Part shown: piece by piece, positions 10,058 to 18,640 of the stretch
Numbering within the stretch: position 1 is the stretch's first letter
Layout: each line of letters begins with the position of its first letter
Assembly: GCA_019359395.1 (NCBI GenBank)
Contig: JAHHHK010000001.1
Coordinates: 310,001-374,000, forward strand
DNA: 64,000 nucleotides
From: Komarekiella atlantica HA4396-MV6
GTDB lineage: Bacteria > Cyanobacteriota > Cyanobacteriia > Cyanobacteriales > Nostocaceae
Reading direction: 5' to 3'
Program-made: the position numbers and the translations under genes
The notes under the pieces: model-generated
What the model was told of the DNA's origin: nothing
The model's database searches: none
The model's input: the letters and a program-made list of their open reading frames with translations, nothing else

Positions 10058-10615
10058 GCATCTGCTAGTTATTCATAAGAGAGATTGCGAGGTCTTAATG
10101 ATGCTTTTTTTACTTCGTTATCGGAGATACATCGGTTAAGACTTCGGTGGGTTATTCTGCCTATTAGATCCCTGAAGTAATATTTTTGTATTGTAATATT
10201 TGTTTAGTGTTATTTTTTATTTATCAGTATATTTATCCGTTAAGGAATGCGATCGCTTGAGGGGTTGCCGCAGGCATCATTATGAGGTAACATCTTCATC
10301 TACTTCAGTAAAAACTGTACACTGAGCATCCATCTGTTACTATGCCTCGTGTTTGGGATGTGACATCTCTGAATGAATCAAGACAAAAACGCTCAATTGA
10401 CAGAATCCTAAAGGTATGCTGATAAAACTTTGAGATAGCCTTGGCTGTTAATTTTTCTTTCGCAAACAAGGCTAATACAGATACATTGAGGTAACACTTT
10501 TACTCAAGTAGCACGGTAACTTCAAAAACTAATTGGAGGTAAAATAAACAACAACCTTCCAAACAAGTTCAATCTGCTTGATAAACCCTTTGCTTTTGTT
10601 CCGAATGTAGGAAAT
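10058..10615. other. Intergenic region with divergent promoters
   Basis: The 558 bases separate the divergently read CyRepA1 and DUF4278 genes, so both promoters should lie here. I see one GCGATCGC site (10249) and no strong hairpin. A 26-codon frame (10342-10422) begins MPRVWDVTSL and ends at TGA; it has no recognisable relatives and I do not call it. Confidence 0.5.
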
Positions 10616-11128
10616 ATGGCTTTGTACTTTTTGAGTATACCGTGTGCTTGTTTCATCACTGGCTATTTTTTATTAAAAAAAACTAATAATGAAATCTCAC
10701 ATTTAGTAGCTGTATTTGCAGCTATCAGCCTGATTTTGGGTTTAATGTTAGCTCCTTGGCAGATTTTACTTCTACTATTAATTCTTATTCTTACCAGTAC
10801 AAGCTACGAATACTACACAAGCAAGGTGGTCAGCAGGGAAACACAACATCCACAACAGCCAGTTCCCAAATCTGAACCAGATTATAACTTAATCTACCGT
10901 GGGGCTTCCTATCGTGCTGACCTTAATGCCAAATCAAGTGGAGTAACCGTACCATTAGCAACCCATAAATTGAGCTTTAGGGGATGTACTTATTTTGTTC
11001 ACGCTGATCCTAATGTCCAATTGGCTGAAATAATTACACCACCAGTAATCTATAAATTGAGCTTTAGGGGAAGCGCCTATTCTATAAACAGAACTGCATA
11101 TAGAGAAATTAAAGAGCGAAGAATGTAA
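10616..11128 (+). CDS. DUF4278-domain membrane protein
   Basis: A 170-residue protein. Residues 1-65 form two or three membrane helices (FLSIPCACFITGYFLL; LVAVFAAISLILGLML; ILLLLLILIL). The soluble C-terminal part has three copies of the DUF4278 core motif LxxRGxxY: LIYRGASYRAD, LSFRGCTYFVH and LSFRGSAYSIN. DUF4278 is a small cyanobacterial family of unknown role, often stress-linked. Two DNA segments coding LATHKLSFRG and PVIYKLSFRG are near-copies, pointing to internal duplication. The ATG at 10616 has only a weak ribosome site. Confidence 0.75.
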   Translation: MALYFLSIPCACFITGYFLLKKTNNEISHLVAVFAAISLILGLMLAPWQILLLLLILILTSTSYEYYTSKVVSRETQHPQQPVPKSEPDYNLIYRGASYRADLNAKSSGVTVPLATHKLSFRGCTYFVHADPNVQLAEIITPPVIYKLSFRGSAYSINRTAYREIKERRM

Positions 11129-11176
11129 CAAAAAAGCTGAAATTATCTGTAAAGTCATACCTAATTCAAAGCTAAC

Positions 11177-11201
11177 AAAAAAACCTATTTTGAAAGATAG
11201 G
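11177..11201 (-). terminator. Possible terminator (minus strand)
   Basis: Read on the minus strand, CCTAT and ATAGG form a short stem followed by a run of seven T. The stem is short, so this is weak. It could end minus-strand transcription coming from chlB, or act as a weak bidirectional stop for the DUF4278 gene. Confidence 0.3.
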
Positions 11202-11277
11202 GGCTATGAGTTATATCAAGTTCGGATGAGTAATTATAATAAAACTGGAATAGTTGCAGTACATCTATCTAAGTCTT

Positions 11278-11406
11278 ATGCCGAAACGGATTGCGATCGT
11301 TAACCACATGAGTACGGAAGAACTGCTGGTTCGTTATCGTCAAGCGACACAAGCAACAGAACGTAGCCAATATCAAATAATTTGGAATGGGAGTAGTCAT
11401 TGTTGA
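11278..11406 (+). pseudogene. IS630-family transposase N-terminal relic
   Basis: A 42-codon frame starting MPKRIAIVNHMSTEELLVRY and continuing RQATQATERSQYQIIW. This matches the first helix of the helix-turn-helix domain of cyanobacterial IS630-type transposases, where QIIW is normally followed by LLAQGK. Here the match stops after QIIW and runs into a hairpin. The remaining 300 or so codons and the DDE motif are absent. It is a dead fragment. Confidence 0.6.
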
Positions 11407-11426
11407 GGAATGACTACTTGTTTTTT
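11392..11426 (+). terminator. Rho-independent terminator
   Basis: AGTAGTCATT and AATGACTACT form a perfect 10-bp stem around a 7-base loop, followed by TGTTTTTT. It is a textbook intrinsic terminator on the plus strand, positioned right after the IS630 relic. It may stop read-through from the DUF4278 gene into the convergent chlB. Confidence 0.75.
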
Positions 11427-11530
11427 ACAGTTTGGGGATGTTGTAACAGCACGTTTTCCTCAACTATTGATAATAGTAAGGGCGTTATATCTAAGTAACG
11501 CCTCTATATCAAAATCTGCTAATCCCGAAT

Positions 11531-13081
11531 TTACGCCCCGACAGCTTCTTTAGCTGCGTACAACACCTCAGCGTTGATTTCTTTGAAACCGCGATCGCGC
11601 GCAAATTTCTCAGTATTTCGCTTCACTTTACCGCGAACAAATCCAGGAATCTTATTCAATTCTGCTTGACCATCTTTTGTCCAGTTAAGGTCAGAATCAG
11701 CAGAAATTCCTCTAGTAATAACTTCTTTAGTATCGTGACCCCCGAAGATTTCTAACAGGTGATCTTCCATTCCCAAAGTGAAGGAATTGTAGATCAAATC
11801 TGTAATCTGATTCGTGCCTTCGTAACCCATAAATGGTTTGTAACCAATGGGGAAGTTTTGGACATGGATTGGTGCAGCAATTACGCCGCAGGGAATATCC
11901 AAACGTTTACCAACGTGACGTTCCATTTGAGTTCCGAAAATGGCAGAAGGTTCGACACGAGCGATCGCATCCCCAATTGCACCATGATCTTCGGAGATTA
12001 ACACTTCATCGCAATACTCACTCACTTGTTCACGGAACCAGTCCGCATCATATTTACAATAGGTTCCAGCCCAAACAACATGAATTCCCATTTCTCGCGC
12101 CAGAATCTTGGTAATGGCGGCGGCGTGGGTGTTGTCACCAAAAACCACAGCTTTTTTGCCCGTCAAGTTTTGACAGTCAATGGAACGGGAGAACCAAGCA
12201 GCCTGAGATACATGCAAAGTTTGCTCGTTGATGAAGTCTTCGTAGTCAACTTCTGCGCCTTTTATAGTGAGCGAAGTCGAACTATGAGCGTTGATTACCT
12301 GCTGAATCTTGCGAATACAACGGGCAGTTTCCACTACACCCATTGGCGTAATGTCTATATAAGGTGTGCCGAATTGTTCTTCTAGGTAACGAGCTGTAGT
12401 TAAACCGAGTTCACGGTAAGGCACTAGATTAAACCAGGCTTTGGGCATCTTCTTCAAGTCGTTCACCGAAGCACCTTCGGGAATTAAGGTATTTACCTCA
12501 ATCCCCAAGTCAGCCATCAACCGTTTGAGTTCGGTGCAGTCGTGATTATTGTGGAAACCGAGCGTAGTAGTACCGATAATGTTAACCGAGGGCTTCGCAG
12601 TTTTGCCTTCAGCCAATTCGCCCCGCTTCCGCGCTTTTTCAATGTAGTATCGGACGATTTGATCTAAAGTGCGATCAGCTGCTTGCAGTTCGTTGTAGCG
12701 GTAGTGGTTCACATCCGCCAGCATTACATCTCCTTTTGCTTCTAACTGCGCCCGCTCGACGAAGTTGTGTAGGTCTTCTTGCAAAATGCTGGAAGTGCAA
12801 GTAGGAGTTAACACAATTAAATCTGGGTGTTCCTCAGAATCCTTGCGGGTGATGTTATCTACCACTTTCTCTTGAGAGCCACGTGCCAAAACATTCCGGT
12901 CAACGACACTGGTTGTCACTGGAGTAAAATCTCTCTCCCGCGATAGCATGGAGCGCATGACGTTAAAGTAGTCATCGCCAAGGGGGGCGTGCATGATCGC
13001 GTGAACATTTTTAAAAGAACTAGCGATTCTCAGAGTGCCGATGTGGGCTGGGCCTGCATACATCCAGTAAGCCAATTTCAT
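11531..13081 (-). CDS. chlB: Light-independent protochlorophyllide reductase subunit B
   Basis: ChlB pairs with ChlN as the catalytic, nitrogenase-like component that reduces ring D of protochlorophyllide without light; ChlL donates the electrons. The start is set at 13081 ([10 protein letters not shown], 508 residues), not at the open frame's earlier ATG at 13099. With this start the aspartate that ligates the [4Fe-4S] cluster in BchB/ChlB falls exactly at position 36 ([10 protein letters not shown]). Other family marks are [40 protein letters not shown] and the C-terminal [24 protein letters not shown] segment (the light-independent reductase C-terminal domain). chlL and chlN are not in the window. 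Confidence 0.97.
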   Translation of the reverse strand: MKLAYWMYAGPAHIGTLRIASSFKNVHAIMHAPLGDDYFNVMRSMLSRERDFTPVTTSVVDRNVLARGSQEKVVDNITRKDSEEHPDLIVLTPTCTSSILQEDLHNFVERAQLEAKGDVMLADVNHYRYNELQAADRTLDQIVRYYIEKARKRGELAEGKTAKPSVNIIGTTTLGFHNNHDCTELKRLMADLGIEVNTLIPEGASVNDLKKMPKAWFNLVPYRELGLTTARYLEEQFGTPYIDITPMGVVETARCIRKIQQVINAHSSTSLTIKGAEVDYEDFINEQTLHVSQAAWFSRSIDCQNLTGKKAVVFGDNTHAAAITKILAREMGIHVVWAGTYCKYDADWFREQVSEYCDEVLISEDHGAIGDAIARVEPSAIFGTQMERHVGKRLDIPCGVIAAPIHVQNFPIGYKPFMGYEGTNQITDLIYNSFTLGMEDHLLEIFGGHDTKEVITRGISADSDLNWTKDGQAELNKIPGFVRGKVKRNTEKFARDRGFKEINAEVLYAAKEAVGA

Positions 13082-13267
13082 GTTTGTGTCTCTACCCAAT
13101 AAAATGTGGACTATAAGTGCTTGATTATTAAGTCGTTTCTGATTGTCTCAAAACTTGTAGCCTTGATGAAGTGAAGACTTGTAAGGGTTTCATCTGGAGT
13201 ATGTAGCTGAGCCAGCCCTAGACATCCCTCAAACCTCGTTAGTGATTGGGATGTAGCTTCCAACTTT

Positions 13268-13285
13268 AACAACATTCATGTTGTT
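13268..13285. promoter_or_regulatory. 18-bp palindrome upstream of chlB
   Basis: AACAACAT and its exact inverse ATGTTGTT are separated by TC. The site lies 187 bases upstream of the chlB start codon in a long 5' region. Its size and symmetry fit a dimeric regulator site. No regulator can be named from sequence. Confidence 0.4.
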
Positions 13286-13387
13286 TAAATTAAATAAATT
13301 TTAATATTTCCGCAAATTTGTTTTTAATTTGGAGCGTTGTGTTAACCATCAACAGCAAATTATAGAAGTGCGTTGGCTATGCCGACC

Positions 13388-13443
13388 TGTAGCAACTAGC
13401 GTTCAAGAGTCCAAAAAACATGGATTTTTGAACCTAGTTGCTT
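13388..13443. repeat. Imperfect long inverted repeat
   Basis: GTAGCAACTAG...TTCAA on the left is mirrored by TTGAAC.CTAGTTGCT on the right, with AAAAAACATGGATTTTT in the middle. The arms could make a hairpin of roughly 20 pairs. It sits between the divergent chlB and COG4280 genes and resembles the dispersed palindromes of Nostoc genomes rather than an operator. Confidence 0.45.
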
Positions 13444-13568
13444 TAAGCGGGGAAACCCTAATCGGGCAGTAGCTACTCTTAACTCTTGACTCTTAACCTC
13501 CATAACAGAAAATATATATGCCAGCGTAACTCCTGACTATAAAACCACAACTGTGAGGTATTAATTTT

Positions 13569-14306
13569 ATGAATTGGGAAATCTTTCTTGCCAGTTTTGC
13601 AGGATCTCTGATTGAGTTGGTTGAGATTCTGGGCATAGTCATCGTTGTCGGTAGGCTAGCAGGTTGGCGTAACGCCCTAGTTGGTTCAGGTAGTGGTATT
13701 GCTTTAACAATAATTGTCTCACTCATCTTAGGAAAAAGTTTGACGCTTATTCCCGTAGACATTTTGAGGATTGTTGCAGGCAGTTTACTACTATTGTTTG
13801 GACAGAAGTGGACACGCTCAATTATTAAATACTACGGTGGCATTCCCAAGCGTGGAGGTGACAAAGAAGACAGGCTAGAAGCAGAACTAGCAAAAGAAGA
13901 CAACCAATCTGGCTGGAACTGGTTTGCTGTAGTTACCACATTTAAGGGTGCGCTGTTAGATAGTGTAGAGGTGGCGATCGCAGTAGTCACGTTAGGTGCT
14001 GCTGGAGGCCAATGGATAGACGCCATTAGTGGGGCTGTAGTTGCAGCAGTTGGGTTAGCCGTGTTTGCATTCTTATTCCGAACCCCACTCAATCAAATAC
14101 CTGTCAAGCCGATGAAATTTGTCGCCGCAATGCTGCTGATGGGATTTGGCATTTATTGGTTAGGTGAAGGACTAAATGTAGAGTGGCCAGGTGGTAACTG
14201 GGCGATTATCTGGCTACCGTTAGCTTGGGGTTGTTTTATGGCTACTGCTGCGGCACTTCTGCGCTGGCGAGTTGGGTTACAGAAGCCGGAAGAGATTGTG
14301 AGTTAG
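13569..14306 (+). CDS. COG4280-type membrane protein, GDT1-like
   Basis: A 245-residue protein with about seven membrane helices in two halves joined by a charged loop (residues about 92-118, GDKEDRLEAELAKEDNQSG). Each half has one acidic helix motif: SLIELVEILGIV near residue 14 and LLDSVEVAIAVVT near 128. This duplicated, acid-in-helix pattern recalls the GDT1/UPF0016 Mn/Ca transporters, but the exact E-x-G-D-(K/R)-(T/S) motif is missing. A cation-transport role is inference. The gene stands alone, with an ATG preceded by GAGG about ten bases upstream. Confidence 0.6.
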   Translation: MNWEIFLASFAGSLIELVEILGIVIVVGRLAGWRNALVGSGSGIALTIIVSLILGKSLTLIPVDILRIVAGSLLLLFGQKWTRSIIKYYGGIPKRGGDKEDRLEAELAKEDNQSGWNWFAVVTTFKGALLDSVEVAIAVVTLGAAGGQWIDAISGAVVAAVGLAVFAFLFRTPLNQIPVKPMKFVAAMLLMGFGIYWLGEGLNVEWPGGNWAIIWLPLAWGCFMATAAALLRWRVGLQKPEEIVS

Positions 14307-14526
14307 GTTACATCTATGCATAACAATTTGACACAATCAACACTCTCCTATTTCCAGAAGCCAAATCTGGCGATCGCTCCAGTAAGTACCTAGACACAAT
14401 TAAATATAAAACAGGATTATTGCTGAATAAACTGATCGCGATCGCTTGCTAACATACACCAAAATGAATGCGTGAGTTACTCAAATGAGAAAACATTCAG
14501 TATTCAAATTTAGCAACGCCTGATTT

Positions 14527-16080
14527 TTAAAAGCTGAAAGTTGTCCGAATCGTGCCGATATAGATTGTGTCGTTTTGGCGATCGTGTTCTGGGTTAGTAA
14601 TCATCAGTAATCCTGGAGTGATGGCGATATAATCATCAACTTGGAAACGGTAGAAGGCTTCTAAGTGGAGAGATGTGTCTTCATCTTCGTATACCTGTGC
14701 CACCTCAAAGTCATTACTAGTAACTTTGGGTGGTTGACCGATCGCAATTCCGCCAACGCTGTTTTCGCCACCCAGATCGACGAAAGCCAAAGTTATCGCC
14801 CAATTAAAAATATTTGCCTCTGGGTTGTTTGGCAGATCCATCGCCATCGCATGGGTAAAGCCAACCCAACCAGAGACAGTTAAGCCATCGTTAACAGCAA
14901 AAGTTGATTGCAACCCAAAGGAGTCTGCAATGATTGCATCACTTTCGTCATCAAAAGGATCATTGGCGCGGCGAGAGCCGGTTCCGGTGTCAAGGCTGTT
15001 GTAAGAGTGGATGTAGGTGAAGCCAACTTTTAAGGACTCGCTGGGTTCAACAGTGAGTTGAGCGATCGCCCCGTACTCCGCTTCACTAAACCCAACTTCT
15101 GGATCATCAACATCGTCAGCCACATACCCCAAACTCAAACTGATTGAGTCACTAAAATCGTAAACTAATCCTACTCCAGCCCCCCCGCCCTGCCGATAAA
15201 TTGGGTTGCGCTGTGCAAAACGGGAAATAGAACCAGCACCACTACCACTAAAAAAGGGGTTAAGTATATCAGTAAAATCATCAAGGTCGCCGCCTTCCGC
15301 CTCAAGATAAACAGTAGCTTGTTCTCCTATGGGAAAGCGATATTCCAAGACACTCAATTCAAATTCGTTATCGCTATTGCTCTGAAAGGCTAAACGAGCC
15401 ATATCAGTCTCAGTAGCATCATCTATTCTAGGGAGATTACTAGCTTGGAGGCGAATTTTGAGGCGGTCTTTTCCAGTAAAGCTTGTATTAAAAGTCAGGC
15501 GTGCTCGACTACTTAAGGTAAGATTGCTATCAATAGCATCGCCACTGTCATCAGCTTTTTTACCACTGCTAACTCCAGAGACGGCAAAAAGAACTTCGCC
15601 CTCTAATTTAGTAGTCGTAGAAAACGGTTGTGTAGAATTTATCCGGGTTTCCACACTGTCTAATCGTTTTGGTAAAACCTCTAGTTCTTTGCCAAACTCA
15701 GCTTGCAACCGTTTCAAGGTTTCCAGATCTTCCTGGTAGACTTGGTTAGCGTTTGCGCTTGTCAGTTCGTTGATGCGGTTCATGATTGCGGCAAGATTGG
15801 CAGCAAATTCATTACGAGTCATGGTTTGGTTGCCACCAAAGCTTTTGTCAGCATGACCTGTAACTACACCATAACGCTCCATTAAGGATTGTAGGGATTG
15901 AAAAGTCCAGTCAGTAGATTGAATTTCTGCTAACTCAGAAACAGCATTGATTTTAGTGAGGGAATCAGGGGGAGCTTCATTAGCAAAAACTTTACTTGCT
16001 AGTGAAATGGTAGTTGTAAAGGCAAGTAAGCTGATATGGCAGACATTCCAGATATTTTTTGACTGAGATTGTTTTTTCAT
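14527..16080 (-). CDS. Iron-uptake porin (SLH + OprB family)
   Basis: A 517-residue outer-membrane protein. Residues 1-34 are a signal peptide ending at VFANEA. An SLH domain follows (about 57-100; LMERYGVVTGHADKSFGG, TRNEFAANLAAIMNRI), thought to bind peptidoglycan-linked polymer. A short coiled coil (about 100-140) leads into an OprB/carbohydrate-porin-like beta-barrel that ends in TIRTTFSF, with the C-terminal Phe required for outer-membrane assembly. Homologues of this family have been linked to iron uptake in cyanobacteria. The gene is single; no Fur box was identified with confidence upstream. Confidence 0.9.
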   Translation of the reverse strand: MKKQSQSKNIWNVCHISLLAFTTTISLASKVFANEAPPDSLTKINAVSELAEIQSTDWTFQSLQSLMERYGVVTGHADKSFGGNQTMTRNEFAANLAAIMNRINELTSANANQVYQEDLETLKRLQAEFGKELEVLPKRLDSVETRINSTQPFSTTTKLEGEVLFAVSGVSSGKKADDSGDAIDSNLTLSSRARLTFNTSFTGKDRLKIRLQASNLPRIDDATETDMARLAFQSNSDNEFELSVLEYRFPIGEQATVYLEAEGGDLDDFTDILNPFFSGSGAGSISRFAQRNPIYRQGGGAGVGLVYDFSDSISLSLGYVADDVDDPEVGFSEAEYGAIAQLTVEPSESLKVGFTYIHSYNSLDTGTGSRRANDPFDDESDAIIADSFGLQSTFAVNDGLTVSGWVGFTHAMAMDLPNNPEANIFNWAITLAFVDLGGENSVGGIAIGQPPKVTSNDFEVAQVYEDEDTSLHLEAFYRFQVDDYIAITPGLLMITNPEHDRQNDTIYIGTIRTTFSF

Positions 16081-16131
16081 CTGTATCGGAATGTTTTTTA
16101 GTCAAGACTTATGTAAGTACATATGTATTTT

Positions 16132-16196
16132 TCTTAGTGTCTTAGTGGTTCAAAAGTTAGTTTTTTAACCATAAAGACACTAAGACACAAAGGTAA
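16132..16196. repeat. Inverted repeat, degenerate ACACTAAGACAC type
   Basis: TTAGTGTCTTAGTGGTT is mirrored, with two mismatches, by AACCATAAAGACACTAA about 18 bases later. The hairpin sits in the 170-base gap between the porin and epimerase genes. It is one of the common dispersed palindromic spacers and may also end transcripts. Confidence 0.5.
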
Positions 16197-16249
16197 AAAA
16201 CCCAAAATTTGGTAAATTTTTTGAGGATTTTTATCTTGTGTAAGTCCTA

Positions 16250-17239
16250 TTAGTAACTGTAATAGTCTCGATACCATTGCACAAAGTGCTCAATACCTTG
16301 TTCAATTGGAGTTACAGGCTTGAAGCCAACATCTTGCATCAGGTCATCTACATCAGCGTAAGTAGAGGGAACATCACCTGGCTGCATAGGAAGTAAGTTC
16401 TTTTTGGCTTGCTTACCCAGCGCTTTTTCAATAACTTCAATAAATGTCATTAACTCTACTGGGTTATTGTTGCCAATATTGTAGAGCTTGTAGGGCGCTT
16501 TGCTGATTGCGGGATCTCGATTATCAGCTTGGGGTGGGTTTTGCATAACCCGAACCAGCCCTTCAACTACATCATCAATGTAGGTGAAGTCTCGTTGCAT
16601 TTTACCAAAGTTGTAAACATCAATTGGCTGGTTAGCTGCGATCGCTTGCACAAATTTAAAGTAAGCCATATCAGGACGCCCCCAAGGCCCATACACTGTA
16701 AAAAAGCGTAATCCTGTAGTTGACAAGTTGTATAAATGGCTGTAAGCATGAGCCATCAACTCGTTTGCCTTTTTAGTGGCGGCATAGAGTGAAATGGGAT
16801 GATCAACGTTGTCGGTTGTGGCAAATGGCACTTTAGTGTTAGTTCCATAGACAGAACTAGAAGAGGCAAAAACTAAATGACCAACCTGGCTATGGCGACA
16901 ACCTTCTAGCACATTGACAAATCCTGAGAGATTGCTATCTACGTAGGCAAAAGGGTTGTGTAAGGAATAGCGGACTCCGGCTTGAGCTGCCAGGTGAACT
17001 ACATAATCAAAGGTATAGTTTTGGAACAGTTGAGCAGTGCCAAGGCGATCGCTTAAATCTAAAAATTGAAATGTGAATCCAGCTTGGGGGTAAAGTTGAT
17101 CCAAGCGAGCTTTTTTCAAGTTGACATCATAGTAGTCATTCAAGTTATCGATGCCATAAACTTGCATCCCTTCTGCTAAAAGGCGCTGTGCCAAATGAAA
17201 CCCAATAAAGCCAGCAACTCCAGTAACTAAGATTTTCAT
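16250..17239 (-). CDS. NAD-dependent UDP-sugar epimerase (UDP-glucuronate type)
   Basis: A 329-residue short-chain dehydrogenase of the extended type. GVAGFIGFHLAQ at the N terminus is the Gly-rich NAD site; ASSSSVYG and YAATKKANE give the catalytic Ser/Thr and the YxxxK pair near residue 152. The sequences TVYGPWGRPDMAYFKF and QRDFTYIDDVVEG are typical of UDP-glucuronate 4-epimerases (CapI/LspL), which supply UDP-galacturonate for surface glycans. It is the last gene of the minus-strand envelope cluster; exact substrate specificity is inferred. Confidence 0.88.
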   Translation of the reverse strand: MKILVTGVAGFIGFHLAQRLLAEGMQVYGIDNLNDYYDVNLKKARLDQLYPQAGFTFQFLDLSDRLGTAQLFQNYTFDYVVHLAAQAGVRYSLHNPFAYVDSNLSGFVNVLEGCRHSQVGHLVFASSSSVYGTNTKVPFATTDNVDHPISLYAATKKANELMAHAYSHLYNLSTTGLRFFTVYGPWGRPDMAYFKFVQAIAANQPIDVYNFGKMQRDFTYIDDVVEGLVRVMQNPPQADNRDPAISKAPYKLYNIGNNNPVELMTFIEVIEKALGKQAKKNLLPMQPGDVPSTYADVDDLMQDVGFKPVTPIEQGIEHFVQWYRDYYSY

Positions 17240-17325
17240 AGTTTGTCACTTGTGATTTGTCATTAGTCACTTATCATTTGTTTTTACTTAAATTATGAGT
17301 TCTACTAATGCCCAATGCCTAATCA

Positions 17326-18630
17326 TCAAACAAAATCAATCATATTCATGGTTTGTAGCACAGGGGTACGGCTTTTTAGAGGATAGTAAATAACACTTAG
17401 GGTGTCGGGAATCAGTTGCAAGCATTCTGGTGAGGTGTCCAATACCTGACTAAGCAAATTTTGGATAATGGAGGGACAGGCTACTATTAATCCTGTCATG
17501 AAATGTGTTGAATCTGTTTCATTAGATGATATCGTAGCGCGTTGAGATGAAAGCTTTTGCTGCAAAATCTGGGGAAAATATTGATGTAATACCTGGATTT
17601 GTAACGTTTTGGGATGAGATTTCAGCAGTTGATCGGCGGTGTATTGAGAACTTTCTAAATCGCTGTTGAGGCTAAAATCAATAGTCACTGTCTGAAGACA
17701 TTCAGCTAGCTGATTAATTAAATCTGGGTTTGTGTTAGTGGCTGGTACAAGAAGTAGACGCAGTCCTTGTTTGCCGTCCTTCAGCTTGGGCAGAACTTCA
17801 CCGAGATGGGTGGTAAGATTCATTGCTGCAAGTTGCGCCTGCTGATAATTGGGTGTGGGAAAATTTAGGATGCTAATGCCGCAGTTGGATTGCTGAAGGA
17901 CGTGATATTGCTCACATCTCATTGCGATCGCAGTGCTAATTAACGCTCGAATTGTGCCACTGTGGCTGACAATCAAGATAGTCTTGCCAGTCTGAAATGG
18001 CAAAATTTCCTGCCAGAATTGATGAGCGCGATCGTATAAATCCAGTACCGGGAAGCATTGCTGTTTGACACACATAGCAGATTTTACCTGCCTTTCAATC
18101 TGCGGTGTCATTTCAAACTCATGAGGTCGCTCCTTCCAACAGCGATAATCTGCCGTAAAGTGTTCTTGTACGTATTTGTAAGTAAGTCCTTGCCATGTAG
18201 GCATCTCGATTTCTTGGAGAAGAGGTGACGTAAAGACAGGTTTTTCTACTTTCATCCCTCTTAAAATCTCAACTAAAGTTTCCTGCACTCGCTGCAAAGG
18301 ACTTGTATAAACTCCATCTATCTTTATATCCTTCAGAGCAACACCAGTTTGATAAGCATCGCTGCGCCCTTTATCAGTCAACACTGAATCATCGCAACTT
18401 CCTTGATAGCGCTTTTGAGCATTGTAAGTACTCTGTGCGTGACGCACCAAAATTACACGGGTTAAATCAGGGACTAGAGACTGGGAAGATTCCGCAGAAA
18501 GTCGAGCCAGTACTACCTCAGCTCCTTGAGCGCCTTGCATCGAAAAGCAGCTGGCGCTCCATACCAGTTTCCAGCTATCTAAACTTTTCAAGACAGTCCT
18601 CCCACCAAATTCTGAGTAATTTATACCCAT
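17326..18630 (-). CDS. Histidine phosphatase (phosphoglycerate mutase-like)
   Basis: A 434-residue protein if it starts at MGINYSEFGG (18630), the first Met beyond the end of the upstream ABC gene; the open frame reaches back to 18726, inside that gene. The phosphatase domain begins at RVILVRHAQSTYN, where the usual RHG is RHA but the phospho-accepting His and the Arg are kept. The second catalytic His is in ILIVSHSGT. Residues after about 250 are a second, unrecognised region. GGGGA lies just before the ATG. Ten bases separate it from the ABC exporter, so they are probably co-transcribed. The substrate is not predictable. Confidence 0.75.
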   Translation of the reverse strand: MGINYSEFGGRTVLKSLDSWKLVWSASCFSMQGAQGAEVVLARLSAESSQSLVPDLTRVILVRHAQSTYNAQKRYQGSCDDSVLTDKGRSDAYQTGVALKDIKIDGVYTSPLQRVQETLVEILRGMKVEKPVFTSPLLQEIEMPTWQGLTYKYVQEHFTADYRCWKERPHEFEMTPQIERQVKSAMCVKQQCFPVLDLYDRAHQFWQEILPFQTGKTILIVSHSGTIRALISTAIAMRCEQYHVLQQSNCGISILNFPTPNYQQAQLAAMNLTTHLGEVLPKLKDGKQGLRLLLVPATNTNPDLINQLAECLQTVTIDFSLNSDLESSQYTADQLLKSHPKTLQIQVLHQYFPQILQQKLSSQRATISSNETDSTHFMTGLIVACPSIIQNLLSQVLDTSPECLQLIPDTLSVIYYPLKSRTPVLQTMNMIDFV

Positions 18631-18640
18631 TCCCCATTCA

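Noticed and set aside
10342-10422. A 26-codon frame starting MPRVWDVTSL
   Set aside because: Too short, no recognised relatives and no clear ribosome site; kept only as a note in the intergenic entry.
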